Source: a virus. Taken from it: a stretch of DNA of 35,243 bases. The notes beneath the pieces were generated by a model that saw only the letters and a list, made by a program, of their open reading frames with translations, was not told the origin of the DNA and ran no database searches. The translations under genes and the position numbers were made by a program. Positions 19,023-27,169 of the stretch are shown here, in pieces (position 1 is the first letter of the stretch; every line of letters starts with the position of its first letter). Location: positions 1-35,243 of IMG/VR virus record IMGVR_UViG_3300049825_000239; one strand, given 5' to 3'.

Positions 19023-19309
19023 CGGCACTGCAATACATGATTCGTCCGCCCGTGCAATCGCACATTACGGAAAGCTATGTTTCTTCGCCTCCGGCGCTTG
19101 CTCTAACGGACGAATGTGGCGACGTTTGGGTGCTAGGGTTTAACAATGCGCCTCACGGGAAAGTGCCGGGCGGTGAGTTCGCGTTCGATGTTTTGCGCAA
19201 CGGCATGCCGGTTGGAGAGTATGCCAGTCGAATTGAGAGGCGCATGGGGCGTATTCGGATTTTTACGCAATCAGGTTGGAAACGGTGGACAGGAAGTCAA
19301 TTTATCTAA
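19019..19309 (+). CDS. Virion-region protein, 96 aa
   Basis: ATG at 19019 overlaps the TGA of the LamG gene; the longer frame from 18920 is rejected. The sequence MTALQYMIRPPVQSHITESY, LTDECGDVWVLGFNNAPHGK, FAFDVLRNGMPVGEYASRIE, IRIFTQSGWKRWTG is beta-rich and compact. Tight coupling to the LamG protein suggests a partner or anchoring subunit. No family recognised. Confidence 0.6.
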   Translation: MTALQYMIRPPVQSHITESYVSSPPALALTDECGDVWVLGFNNAPHGKVPGGEFAFDVLRNGMPVGEYASRIERRMGRIRIFTQSGWKRWTGSQFI

Positions 19310-19323
19310 AGGAGTGTTAAAAA

Positions 19324-19812
19324 ATGTCAATGCAATATAGTGTTGTTGGTGATGGAGTAACTCCCACGGCAGGAGCGTGCACTCTGTCTTTTGTAAATCC
19401 CGGTGCTAGTCGATCACTGGCGTTTTTGCGGGCATGGGCTGGTCAAGCCGTAAACGCCACGTCTGCGCAGCAGCGCATTCAGTTGAGTACGCAGGTTACA
19501 GCGTTTCCCACGCTCACCGCTTTTACGCCTCGACCGCACACAATTTCCGATCCTGCATCGGTTATTACTGGAGGCACGGCTGGCGCGGCGGGAACTGCCG
19601 GCATTAACGCTACGGCGGAGGGCGCTGGAGCAAAAACGGTGATTTATCCAGATAGCTTTAACGTGCTGAATGGATGGCTTTGGGTGCCGACGCCGAAGGA
19701 TGTAATTGTTCTGAATGCGTCCGCTGCATCCGGCATGGGTCTACATGTCCCCGTTGCCGTAACGCCTGCTGGCGCGTGGTCTTGGGGTCTCACGTTTGAA
19801 CAACTAGGCTAA
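19324..19812 (+). CDS. Virion-region protein, 162 aa
   Basis: ATG at 19324 after AAGGAG. The protein MSMQYSVVGDGVTPTAGACT continues with LRAWAGQAVNATSAQQRIQL, a Gly/Ala-rich centre (ITGGTAGAAGTAGINATAEG) and PDSFNVLNGWLWVPTPKDVI, VTPAGAWSWGLTFEQLG. Together with the next two genes it forms a group of Gly/Ala/Thr-rich beta proteins whose ends have the form 'PAtGtWsw...'. Probably a capsid decoration or head fibre subunit; unproven. Confidence 0.6.
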   Translation: MSMQYSVVGDGVTPTAGACTLSFVNPGASRSLAFLRAWAGQAVNATSAQQRIQLSTQVTAFPTLTAFTPRPHTISDPASVITGGTAGAAGTAGINATAEGAGAKTVIYPDSFNVLNGWLWVPTPKDVIVLNASAASGMGLHVPVAVTPAGAWSWGLTFEQLG

Positions 19813-19818
19813 AAGCCG

Positions 19819-20217
19819 GTGCCTACAGGTACCGCGCTGTTGGATTTTGGAGTCTTCCCCGGATCGTCACACGCAAGCGTGGCGGTTACGGGGCAGACTG
19901 CAATTCTTTCTGGATCGCTGGTAGAGGCGTGGATTTTCCCTGCGGCTACCGCCGATCACACAGCAGATGAACATTTAGTTGAAACGCTCAAGGTAATGGC
20001 ATACGACATAACGCCGGGAGCAGGATTTGTTATCCACGGCCTAAACACAAGCGAGCTTTTTGAGCCGCCGCCGGTGCTGGGATTGCTTGGTCGCTCCGCA
20101 AGCGGGTTAGCAAACGGGAGGGGCAGACAGGACAATCAAGTGCAATCTGATGCCCTAGGTGGAGGAGAGGGAACTACTATTTATGGCAAATGGAATATAG
20201 CGTGGGTCTGGACATAA
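19819..20217 (+). CDS. Virion-region protein with GTG start, 132 aa
   Basis: GTG at 19819 six bases after the previous stop. It begins MPTGTALLDFGVFPGSSHAS, VAVTGQTAILSGSLVEAWIF, PAATADHTADEHLVETLKVM and ends GTTIYGKWNIAWVWT. I recall phage head proteins with 'lleFG..PGs..A.vaVtGQ..I...S..EAw' and 'D.h......v.a.di..G.GF.I......g...G...v.wvw', usually named only as structural. Likely virion component. Confidence 0.68.
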   Translation: MPTGTALLDFGVFPGSSHASVAVTGQTAILSGSLVEAWIFPAATADHTADEHLVETLKVMAYDITPGAGFVIHGLNTSELFEPPPVLGLLGRSASGLANGRGRQDNQVQSDALGGGEGTTIYGKWNIAWVWT

Positions 20218-20226
20218 GGAAACGAC

Positions 20227-20898
20227 ATGGCTTTGCAGATACAGGGTTTTAGTGGGGTTGTAGGCGAGGTTGATGGAACAACTTTTAGATCGTCTCGCGC
20301 TACGCTTCGTCCTATAGATTACGGTGCGCTTGGGCATTATCGCGTTGGCGCATTTACGGGGATATTGCCGGCAGCGCTTGGTGCGAACAGTGAGATATTT
20401 CAATTCCGATGGGCAGATGCTACGCGTATTTGTGTAATCACTCAGATTGAGGTGTCTGCGGCTGTCTCCACTACATTCTTTGCCGCTGGCGTGCCAATAC
20501 AGATTGATGCTATTAAATCGACTGGATGGACTGTACAGGGCACTGGCGGAACTGGTATAGCGCTTGGCTCCGGTAACAAGCTGCGTACCAGCATGGGGGC
20601 ATCTCTCACCGCATCTGGTGATATACGTATCGCCACGACAGCTGCATTGGGAGCAGGAACAAAAACGTTTGAGAGTAATTCGCTGTCGGCTATTATTGGA
20701 ACTGGCCCGATTACTGCCAGCTTGAACGGGCAGATTTTCATTAAAGAGCCGCTAATAAACGCCGACATTGAATCCGGCGAGCATCCTATAGTTTTGGTGC
20801 AAAATGAAGGCATATCTGTTCGGTCTGTTGCCGTGCCAGCAACCGGAACATGGACTGCTGCCATAGTCGTAAAGTGGGCTGAATTAACAGCATTCTGA
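20227..20898 (+). CDS. Conserved phage virion protein, 223 aa
   Basis: ATG at 20227 with AAGGAAACG upstream. The sequence MALQIQGFSGVVGEVDGTTF, ARTLRPIDYG-type segment ATLRPIDYGALGHYRV, ILPAALGANSEIFQFRWADA, TRICVITQIEVSAAVSTTFF, EHPIVLVQNEGISVRSVAVP, ATGTWTAAIVVKWAELTAF resembles a widespread phage protein ('LaanaEIFQFRW.datr...v..v.lsa.vst.fa.G'), seen in structural modules of phages with P22-like or siphovirus heads. Function unproven; capsid decoration or head-fibre role is likely. Confidence 0.72.
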   Translation: MALQIQGFSGVVGEVDGTTFRSSRATLRPIDYGALGHYRVGAFTGILPAALGANSEIFQFRWADATRICVITQIEVSAAVSTTFFAAGVPIQIDAIKSTGWTVQGTGGTGIALGSGNKLRTSMGASLTASGDIRIATTAALGAGTKTFESNSLSAIIGTGPITASLNGQIFIKEPLINADIESGEHPIVLVQNEGISVRSVAVPATGTWTAAIVVKWAELTAF

Positions 20899-20899
20899 T

Positions 20900-22447
20900 A
20901 TGTCGCTGCTACTAGCTGGTTCGTCGCCACCGAACAGCACGCAGCCGCCGTTTTCAAGATCGTGGCTTCCGTCTGTCGTTGCATCATGGGCAGTTGTGCT
21001 TGCGCCTATATGGGTAAGCGGCTTGATTGCATCTGGCGCGGCAACGGAGAAAACGCCGTTTATCAGGACTTGGGTTGCGCCAGTCGTAAGTGCTTGGGAG
21101 CCGCCTGCTGAGACGATGCAGGTGCGGCGCTTTGTGCCGCAAGCAGTCGTTTCTTCACAAGAGAAAGTCCCGTATGAGCGGATACAAAATCCGCCGTGGG
21201 ACGCAGAGCAAAATCCGCCGCAAAGAAAACTTGGGCAGATAGTATCGGTTGACTCGCCGCCTGGGCTTGTGCGCCCGTGGTTGCCCTTAGTGGGCGTGCA
21301 TTGGGCGCAAGAAGAATCGACTCCTCGCAGCGTAGCCCACTTTATCCCCACAGCGCAAGTATCGGACAGCCCGCCGCCGAAAATGCTTGCGCCTGAGGCG
21401 GTAAGGCAGGCATGGGAGCCACCAGAGGTTACAAGGCAGGCGCTTCGATTCGCGCCGCAAGAGGTAGTCGTTGCCACGGAAAGAGTGGCATTCCGCCGCG
21501 TGCAGACTACCGAAGGATGGGACGTTTCCTTAGTCCAGATATGGGTAAAAGGACTTTCAACGTCAGAAGCCGAGGTATTCAAGACGCCATTTTCGCGCGC
21601 TTGGATAGCGCCGGTTATTGGCGCATGGCAACCGCCAGATGAACTAAGGCAAGCGCAGCGATTCATCCCGCAAGAGCAGGTGGCTGCGCCAGAAAAGATT
21701 CCATTCCAGCGCGCTCAAAACCCATTTGGTGATGAGCCGACTCCACACCAACAGCGAAGACTTGGGCAAATAGTCTCTGTAGACGCGCCGCCTCTATCTG
21801 TCCGGCCTTGGGTAAACACTGTTCTATCGTGGGCAATCCCGGACTGGTATGCACAATCACGCCAGCCTAAGCCGCAAGAATTTGTTGCTACTGATGCTCC
21901 GCCAGTAACTTCTCGCCCTTGGCTAATGTGGGTGACGGATCAATGGTCGCCAGCGCCCTACCCGCCACAGGGGTGGCGCTTTGTAGTGCAGGGTACTGCG
22001 GCGGCGGTAAATAACCCGCCGTTTGGAATTAGACCGTGGTTGCTGGCCGCTTCTTTGGCGTGGGAGCCTGCGCCTCCAGAGCCAAGGCAAGCGATTCGTG
22101 TGGTTACGGAAAGTGGTGTATCGCCACCAGTCCAGCCAGATGCAGGCGGCGGCTGGTGGCCGGACGATGTTCTTGATTCGCTTTTGCGCAAGAAGCGCAA
22201 GCGTTACCTAGACGAACTGCGCGCGGCGCAGCAAGAGCAAATCGAAGTATTGGCGCTTGAATATGCCATAGAAAAAGCGAAAACCGTTGCTCCTGCCAGA
22301 ACGGTAACGCTGGAGAACTTAGTGCAGGCACCTACATTTGAAAAAATGTCGGCTGCACGAAGGCTTGATCTTGAACAAAAAATTCAGGAAATACAGCGTA
22401 GGAATCGTCTTTTGCAAGAGGACGATGAGTTTTTCATGATGTTTTAA
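20900..22447 (+). CDS. Trp/Pro-rich repeat structural protein with C-terminal coiled coil, 515 aa
   Basis: ATG at 20900 one base after the previous stop. The first 410 residues are imperfect repeats of 'PF.R.W...V..AW.PP.E..Qa.RF.PQe.v'. One module of about 83 aa occurs twice, at residues 53-135 and 230-311; both contain RRFVPQ or QRFIPQ, then RKLGQIVSVD or RRLGQIVSVD, then VRPW. Shorter copies lie at about 166-200 and 330-395. The C-terminus (residues 427-515) is a charged helix (KKRKRYLDELRAAQQEQIEV) ending EDDEFFMMF. Precedes the scaffold. Likely a virion fibre or internal scaffold-associated protein; no known family name. Confidence 0.6.
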   Translation: MSLLLAGSSPPNSTQPPFSRSWLPSVVASWAVVLAPIWVSGLIASGAATEKTPFIRTWVAPVVSAWEPPAETMQVRRFVPQAVVSSQEKVPYERIQNPPWDAEQNPPQRKLGQIVSVDSPPGLVRPWLPLVGVHWAQEESTPRSVAHFIPTAQVSDSPPPKMLAPEAVRQAWEPPEVTRQALRFAPQEVVVATERVAFRRVQTTEGWDVSLVQIWVKGLSTSEAEVFKTPFSRAWIAPVIGAWQPPDELRQAQRFIPQEQVAAPEKIPFQRAQNPFGDEPTPHQQRRLGQIVSVDAPPLSVRPWVNTVLSWAIPDWYAQSRQPKPQEFVATDAPPVTSRPWLMWVTDQWSPAPYPPQGWRFVVQGTAAAVNNPPFGIRPWLLAASLAWEPAPPEPRQAIRVVTESGVSPPVQPDAGGGWWPDDVLDSLLRKKRKRYLDELRAAQQEQIEVLALEYAIEKAKTVAPARTVTLENLVQAPTFEKMSAARRLDLEQKIQEIQRRNRLLQEDDEFFMMF

Positions 22448-22467
22448 TTAACCAAACGGAGAATCAC

Positions 22468-23304
22468 ATGAGCATTGCCAATGAAGAAGCGGTGGCGAGC
22501 CAAACGGAAGAACAGCAGTCGAGCGCCATCGACCAAAAGCCAGCGGAGCCGGATGCATTGCAGGAGGATGCCGAGGTAGAGGCTAAAACAGGTGACGATG
22601 AGATAAAGCCGGACGCCGAGGCAAAGCCTACGGAAACCACGGAGGAGCGAGAGCGCATCCGACTTGAGCGTGCGCTTGAGCGCAACAAGCGAGAGAAACG
22701 GGAAGCCAGGGCAGAATTACACCGATTGCGCGAAGAAAACGCCCGCTTGACAAAGCCGATAGCGCCAGTTAATAATGAAGGTGCAGACGATAGCGAGCCG
22801 CTATCGCTCTCCAGAGCACAGTTGGATGCATTGATCGACCAGAGGGCAAACGAGATTGCCCCGACGATTGCGCAGCAACGAGCTACGGAGCAGCAGATAC
22901 ACGAGGCTGCAATCGCCGTGCGTGAGGCACTTGGTGAAGATGACTTCGAGGATTTGACCTCGGACATCGGCAATGTCTTTCCGGCCAACAAGCAACTAGC
23001 TTTGCTACAGGCGGAAAAGCCAGCCGAACTCATCCGCTATTTGGCTGACCCCGAAAACTCCAAAGAAGCACGTCAGTTGTCAGGCATGCCCGATTTTCAA
23101 TTTGGCATTGCCGTTGCGAGGCTGCAAGACAAAATTGCCGCTAAACCGGCAAAGCCCGAAGCCTCAAAAGCGCCTGAGCCATTGAGCAATATTCGCCAAT
23201 CGGCCCCAGCCAATGACCCAGCGCCAAAAGACAGCGACTCTATGGAGACATGGATCAAAAAAGAAAACGCACGTTTGAATAAACTCAGAGGATTACCCGC
23301 CTAA
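22468..23304 (+). CDS. Scaffolding protein, 278 aa
   Basis: ATG at 22468 (CGGAG upstream). The protein is acidic, Glu/Ala-rich and has a central coiled coil (EERERIRLERALERNKREKR, EARAELHRLREENARLTK), a helical middle (EAAIAVREALGEDDFEDLTS) and a C-terminal segment (DSMETWIKKENARLNKLRGL) like the coat-binding end of P22-type scaffolds. Placement between portal and coat matches P22 gene 8. No protease is seen nearby, as expected for P22-type recycled scaffold. Confidence 0.82.
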   Translation: MSIANEEAVASQTEEQQSSAIDQKPAEPDALQEDAEVEAKTGDDEIKPDAEAKPTETTEERERIRLERALERNKREKREARAELHRLREENARLTKPIAPVNNEGADDSEPLSLSRAQLDALIDQRANEIAPTIAQQRATEQQIHEAAIAVREALGEDDFEDLTSDIGNVFPANKQLALLQAEKPAELIRYLADPENSKEARQLSGMPDFQFGIAVARLQDKIAAKPAKPEASKAPEPLSNIRQSAPANDPAPKDSDSMETWIKKENARLNKLRGLPA

Positions 23305-23314
23305 CAAAAAGCAT

Positions 23315-23343
23315 GGGTAGTCCTCGCTCATAAAGGACTACCC
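23315..23343 (+). promoter_or_regulatory. Hairpin covering the coat-gene ribosome site
   Basis: GGGTAGTCC (23315-23323) and GGACTACCC (23335-23343) form a perfect 9-bp stem with an 11-nt loop. The Shine-Dalgarno AAAGGA (23332-23337) is half in the 3' arm, and the coat ATG begins three bases after the stem. No T-run follows, so it is more likely a translational control or mRNA-processing element than a terminator. Confidence 0.55.
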
Positions 23344-23346
23344 AAA

Positions 23347-24549
23347 ATGGCAAACGCAATACTTACCCCGACAGCAGTAACTCGCAAAGCACTTCAAGTT
23401 TTACATCAAAGACTGAACTTCATTGGTCGGCTCAATCGCCAGTACGACGATAGCTACGCCAAAGAAGGCGCAAAAATCGGTGACACGCTGAAAATTCGCC
23501 TTCCGAATGAATACACGGTTCGCACCGGTATCAACATGTCAACGCAAGATGTGGTTGAGCAATCTGTGTCGCTCACGATGGCAACGGTTAAGGGCATCGA
23601 TCTCAACTTTACCTCGCAAGAGCTTTTGTTGAGCATTGATGACTTTTCTGAGCGGATTATTGAGCCTGCCATGTCTAGTTTAGCGGCAAATATCGAAGGC
23701 GATGCGCTGAACATGTACAAGGACGTATACAACTTGTACGATGGTGATGCGGCGGCATTTGGTTTCACCAGCACGGCAAATGGTCGTCAGATTCTTACTG
23801 ACAATCTGGCCCCAACCAGCCAGCGAACTTTGACGCTGAATACCTCGCATAGCACCAAGTTCCAGATTGATACCAAAGGACTTTTTCACAGCGCAGAGGC
23901 GATTTCTGAGCAATACCGTGAGGGCAAAGTAGGCATTACCGCAGGGTTCGACGGTATTTACGAAAACACCCTGCTGCAACAGCACACTACTGGCACTGCT
24001 GCAAAAGCCACCACCTACACAGTGAACGGCGCGGTAACTGCCAATGGTACGGCGGTGGTAGTGGTTGCGACTGGTGCCACCACGTTTAACCAAGGCGATG
24101 TTTTCACAGTGGCTGGCTGCTTCCGCGTTCACCCGGAAACCAAAGTTTCCACGGGCGCGCTACAGCAATTCGTTGTGACAGCAAACTATGCTGGCGGCGC
24201 GGGTAATCTGTCATTCTCTCCTCCCATCTACACCACTACGGGCCGTCAAAACGTAACGGCTGGCGGCATGCCAAACGGGGCCGCTTTAACCAAAGTGGGC
24301 GCTGGCGCGAATGAAACGCTGGTGCAATCAATTGGCTTCCACAAAAACGCCTTTGCATTCGTCACGGCGGATTTGCCGTTGCCGAATGGCCGTGATTGGG
24401 CGCGGCGCGAAACGATGGATGGGATTACGGTATCGTTGATTCGTGATTTCACCATTGCAGATCGTAGCTTCCCGTGCCGCCTTGACGTTCTGTATGGGTA
24501 TAAAGCCATTCGCCCGCAATTGGCTGTTCGCATCCACAACGACGGCTAA
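23347..24549 (+). CDS. Major capsid protein, P22 coat-like, 400 aa
   Basis: ATG at 23347. The N-terminus MANAILTPTAVTRKALQVLH, QRLNFIGRLNRQYDDSYAKE, GAKIGDTLKIRLPNEYTVRT and SQELLLSIDDFSERIIEPAM is the signature of the P22 gp5 coat family. A Gly/Thr-rich insertion near residues 215-320 corresponds to the I-domain region, and the C-terminus has NGRDWARRETMDGITVSLIR, RSFPCRLDVLYGYKAIRPQL. HK97-fold shell protein. Length is close to the P22 protein (430 aa). Confidence 0.93.
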   Translation: MANAILTPTAVTRKALQVLHQRLNFIGRLNRQYDDSYAKEGAKIGDTLKIRLPNEYTVRTGINMSTQDVVEQSVSLTMATVKGIDLNFTSQELLLSIDDFSERIIEPAMSSLAANIEGDALNMYKDVYNLYDGDAAAFGFTSTANGRQILTDNLAPTSQRTLTLNTSHSTKFQIDTKGLFHSAEAISEQYREGKVGITAGFDGIYENTLLQQHTTGTAAKATTYTVNGAVTANGTAVVVVATGATTFNQGDVFTVAGCFRVHPETKVSTGALQQFVVTANYAGGAGNLSFSPPIYTTTGRQNVTAGGMPNGAALTKVGAGANETLVQSIGFHKNAFAFVTADLPLPNGRDWARRETMDGITVSLIRDFTIADRSFPCRLDVLYGYKAIRPQLAVRIHNDG

Positions 24550-24562
24550 TTTTGCTGCAACT

Positions 24563-24591
24563 CCCGGCTGGCTTCGGCTGGCCGGGTTTTT
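24563..24591 (+). terminator. Intrinsic terminator after the coat gene
   Basis: CCCGGC (24563-24568) pairs with GCCGGG (24581-24586), with a partly paired inner region around TTCG, followed by TTTTT. It lies 14 bp after the coat stop and would lower expression of the downstream neck genes relative to coat. Confidence 0.7.
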
Positions 24592-24607
24592 AACCAAGGA
24601 GATGCAG

Positions 24608-24781
24608 ATGCAGAAGTACCCTATGTGCGTTTACAAAGACGGCAATGCCGTTGCGATCCCAGCGGATTACAAAGTGGTTTCCGATGAAAGCGAGCAGGAC
24701 GCAGCGCGGCTTGATGGCTACTTTGCTCATGACGAACCAGCGCCTAAAAAGACCGCCACTTTAACCAAACCGGTAAAGTAA
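24608..24781 (+). CDS. Small protein after coat, 57 aa
   Basis: The AAGGAG at 24596-24601 gives six-base spacing to ATG 24608, preferred over ATG 24602; the longer frame from 24443 overlaps the coat gene. The sequence MQKYPMCVYKDGNAVAIPAD, YKVVSDESEQDAARLDGYFA ends in a Pro/Lys/Thr tail. This resembles small phage proteins between coat and gp4-like proteins. Unknown role. Confidence 0.65.
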   Translation: MQKYPMCVYKDGNAVAIPADYKVVSDESEQDAARLDGYFAHDEPAPKKTATLTKPVK

Positions 24782-25450
24782 TTGAAAGCCACCGCACCCA
24801 TCAAAGATGCCTACGGGCGTTGCAACCGGCTAAGTCCGGGTGAGACGCTTTACGCTGACGACTTGGCGCGCGGGCTAGATGAACTGAATATCATTGTAGA
24901 CGAATTGAGCGTAAAAACCCGGTTCCTCTATAAAGCAGTATTCACCAGCGCTGCTCAAACCGGGAATATCACTTTAGCAGCCGGTTCGTGGGCTGCGCTA
25001 CCGTCTGGCATCGAGATTTTTAACGCATATTGTGATAATGCGCCACTTGATTACGTGACGCCGGAACGGTTTGCAACTATCCGGCTTCCGGCAACGAATG
25101 GCATCCCTCGCTTGTGGACTTATGATGGGTTTAGTGGGGTTTCTTTGTGCCCTCAGCCAACAGGACAAACAATCAAGCTGGAGACGCGCTCAGGCGTAAC
25201 ATCTTTCGCTGATTTGACCACGGAATACGTTGTTCCGCCTGGGTATCAGGCTTATCTTGGCGCGCGGCTTGCAATAAAGCTGCACCCGGTTATTGCAAAA
25301 CTGAGTGAGCTAGATGTTCGTAGGCTAGAGCGTGAAGAACGCCGTGCTGAGACGGCAATTCAAGAGGTTGTTCCAGCCATCATCGATGCGACCAACTACA
25401 CATCGTCTGGCGTGCGGCAAACAATAAGTGACCCCTATGGCTGGCTCTAA
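24782..25450 (+). CDS. Head completion/adaptor protein, P22 gp4-like, 222 aa
   Basis: TTG start at 24782 immediately after the previous stop. The protein starts MKATAPIKDAYGRCNRLSPG, ETLYADDLARGLDELNIIVD and contains LPATNGIPRLWTYDGFSGVS, EYVVPPGYQAYLGARLAIKL, VRRLEREERRAETAIQEVVP. This is the pattern of gp4-type neck proteins that cap the portal after packaging, and it sits between coat and a gp10-like gene as in P22. P22 gp4 also has muramidase activity, which cannot be judged here. Confidence 0.65.
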   Translation: MKATAPIKDAYGRCNRLSPGETLYADDLARGLDELNIIVDELSVKTRFLYKAVFTSAAQTGNITLAAGSWAALPSGIEIFNAYCDNAPLDYVTPERFATIRLPATNGIPRLWTYDGFSGVSLCPQPTGQTIKLETRSGVTSFADLTTEYVVPPGYQAYLGARLAIKLHPVIAKLSELDVRRLEREERRAETAIQEVVPAIIDATNYTSSGVRQTISDPYGWL

Positions 25451-26816
25451 CGTAGTCAATGCCGTTGGCCCTACATATCACCTTTCTGACGTGAAGGCGG
25501 CTGCGCAGTCTGCCATTAACTGTTACCCGCGACGGCTGGACGGCCAGAAATGGATTCTTGATAACACAGAGGGCACGGTTGATATCGCCTCATTCTCTGA
25601 ATGCCGTGGGTCAAAGTACGTTGATGGGCGATGGTTTGTTGTCGCTGGCAGCACGCTTTACGAGATGCAAACAGACGGGACAAGCGTTTCACATGGAACA
25701 CTTGTCACCGCGTCAGGCCCCGTGTCGATGGCCGAGAGTAACGATTTCCTTGCTATTGTAGACGGAGAAAATCTTTATAAATTTAATCTTTCAAATTCAA
25801 CGTTTGCGCACGATGAGTCGGAGGGGTGGCGCGGTTCTAAGCGTGTCGATGAGGTAGACGGATATTTTGTTTTTGCTGACCCCGGAACAGATCAATTTTA
25901 CATTGTATCGAGCGCGCTCACGGGCGTATTTGACCCACTTGATTTTTCATCGGCTGACGCTACGCCGGGGAAAATACTGGCGCACATTGTCTCTAATCAC
26001 CAATTATTCATTTACAAGACCAAAAGCCGTGAAATTTGGGTGGACAGTGGCGGCGCTGATTTCCCATTCACGAGGTATAACAGCTTTCCTAGCGAGGTAG
26101 GATGTGTTGGCCCGCATGCAGTGGTGAGCGCGGCTGGAACTGTCTATCTTGTCGGCGCTACAGAGCGCGGTACAGCGATTGTCTACGAGGATTCAGGCAC
26201 TCGTCCAACTCCCATAAGCAATAGCGCCATTGAGCAGATTTTGCGCACATGTACTGATTTGTCGAAAATTGAAATGATGGCATACCAGCCGGAGGGCGCT
26301 GAGTTCATCGTAATTCGTGGGCCTGGTATGAAAACGTGTCCAGTATATGACGCAAAATCAAAACTGTGGCATGAGCGTGCGGAGTGGGTAAGCGGTGATT
26401 GGGATTCTTTAGACTGGAGTTTTGTCACTGCCGTAGGGAAAGAGCATTATGGCGGCGATATTAATGGCAAAGTGTTTCGGCTTGATAAAAATGTGAATCA
26501 ATATAGCGGCAGGCAATTGGTTAGAGAACGGACGTGGCCGCACTTGGTGTCCCCAATGCTGGAGCCTACGTCATACCGTGGCCTTGAGATATCAGCCAAA
26601 ACCGGAGCCACAACACCTGGAGTCATTACTCTACAGATCAGCAACGATGGGGGGAATAACTTTGGCCCGCCGTTGCTGCGTAGCCTTGGGGCGGCTGGGC
26701 GATTTATGGAGCGAATCCGCTGGCTTGGGCTTGGTTCTGCGATCAATCGCGTATTTCGTATACGTTGTTCCGACAACGTGCCTTTTGCCATTTACTCAGC
26801 ATCGGTGGACGCATGA
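25437..26816 (+). CDS. Packaged DNA stabilisation / tail accessory protein, P22 gp10-like, 459 aa
   Basis: I use ATG 25437 (MAGSNVVNAVGPTYHLSDVK); GTG 25428 is also in frame. Motifs of the gp10 family: AAAQSAINCYPRRLDGQKWI, DGRWFVVAGSTLYEMQTDGT, DNDF-type SNDFLAIVDGENLYKF, GYFVFADPGTDQFYIVSSAL, GVFDPLDFSSADATPGKILA, NHQLFIYKTKSREIWVDSGG. These describe a seven-bladed beta-propeller-like plug that closes the head-tail channel. Overlaps the gp4-like gene by 14 bases and the next gene by four. Confidence 0.85.
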   Translation: MAGSNVVNAVGPTYHLSDVKAAAQSAINCYPRRLDGQKWILDNTEGTVDIASFSECRGSKYVDGRWFVVAGSTLYEMQTDGTSVSHGTLVTASGPVSMAESNDFLAIVDGENLYKFNLSNSTFAHDESEGWRGSKRVDEVDGYFVFADPGTDQFYIVSSALTGVFDPLDFSSADATPGKILAHIVSNHQLFIYKTKSREIWVDSGGADFPFTRYNSFPSEVGCVGPHAVVSAAGTVYLVGATERGTAIVYEDSGTRPTPISNSAIEQILRTCTDLSKIEMMAYQPEGAEFIVIRGPGMKTCPVYDAKSKLWHERAEWVSGDWDSLDWSFVTAVGKEHYGGDINGKVFRLDKNVNQYSGRQLVRERTWPHLVSPMLEPTSYRGLEISAKTGATTPGVITLQISNDGGNNFGPPLLRSLGAAGRFMERIRWLGLGSAINRVFRIRCSDNVPFAIYSASVDA

Positions 26817-27169
26817 GCATAGTTACATTACCTCGCGCCGGCGTTACGCCTATAGGCTACTTAGATGCAAGCACCGGGAAAGTATTTCTTGACCCAGATT
26901 GGGCGCGAGGATTTGACCAGCTTGTGCGAAGAACTGGCGGCGTTACGGCAACAGCAACAACAATGGATTTGAGCGTTTCGGCATTTGAGGGCGGGAGAAT
27001 ACCAGAGCAGCAAGCGCAATTGCAGGCGTTGGAGCAAGCGCGTTTGCAAGAGCCTCGTTTCGTAGAGACTCCATTAGCTAACGATGTGCCAAGCACCGCA
27101 GAGCTACAGGCCCGCGTTGATGCTCTTGAAACGGCTATTCGGGCATTGCAACAAGGAGCACAAGCATGA
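26813..27169 (+). CDS. Neck-region coiled-coil protein, 118 aa
   Basis: ATG 26813 overlaps the gp10-like stop (ATGA). It reads MSIVTLPRAGVTPIGYLDAS, TGKVFLDPDWARGFDQLVRR and then a Gln/Glu-rich coiled coil (EQQAQLQALEQARLQEPRF, AELQARVDALETAIRALQQG). At this place P22 has gene 26, the trimeric tail needle, also a coiled coil; this protein is only half that length, so a needle role is possible but not established. Confidence 0.55.
   Translation: MSIVTLPRAGVTPIGYLDASTGKVFLDPDWARGFDQLVRRTGGVTATATTMDLSVSAFEGGRIPEQQAQLQALEQARLQEPRFVETPLANDVPSTAELQARVDALETAIRALQQGAQA

Noticed and set aside
20884-21666. 260-aa minus-strand open frame opposite the Trp/Pro repeat protein
   Set aside because: Ser/Thr/Cys-rich translation mirroring the opposite strand; no ribosome site and antisense to a coherent repeat protein.
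23299-23305. GCCTAAC at the end of the scaffold gene
   Set aside because: Formed by an Ala codon plus stop; the following hairpin lacks core sites and EHB layout.
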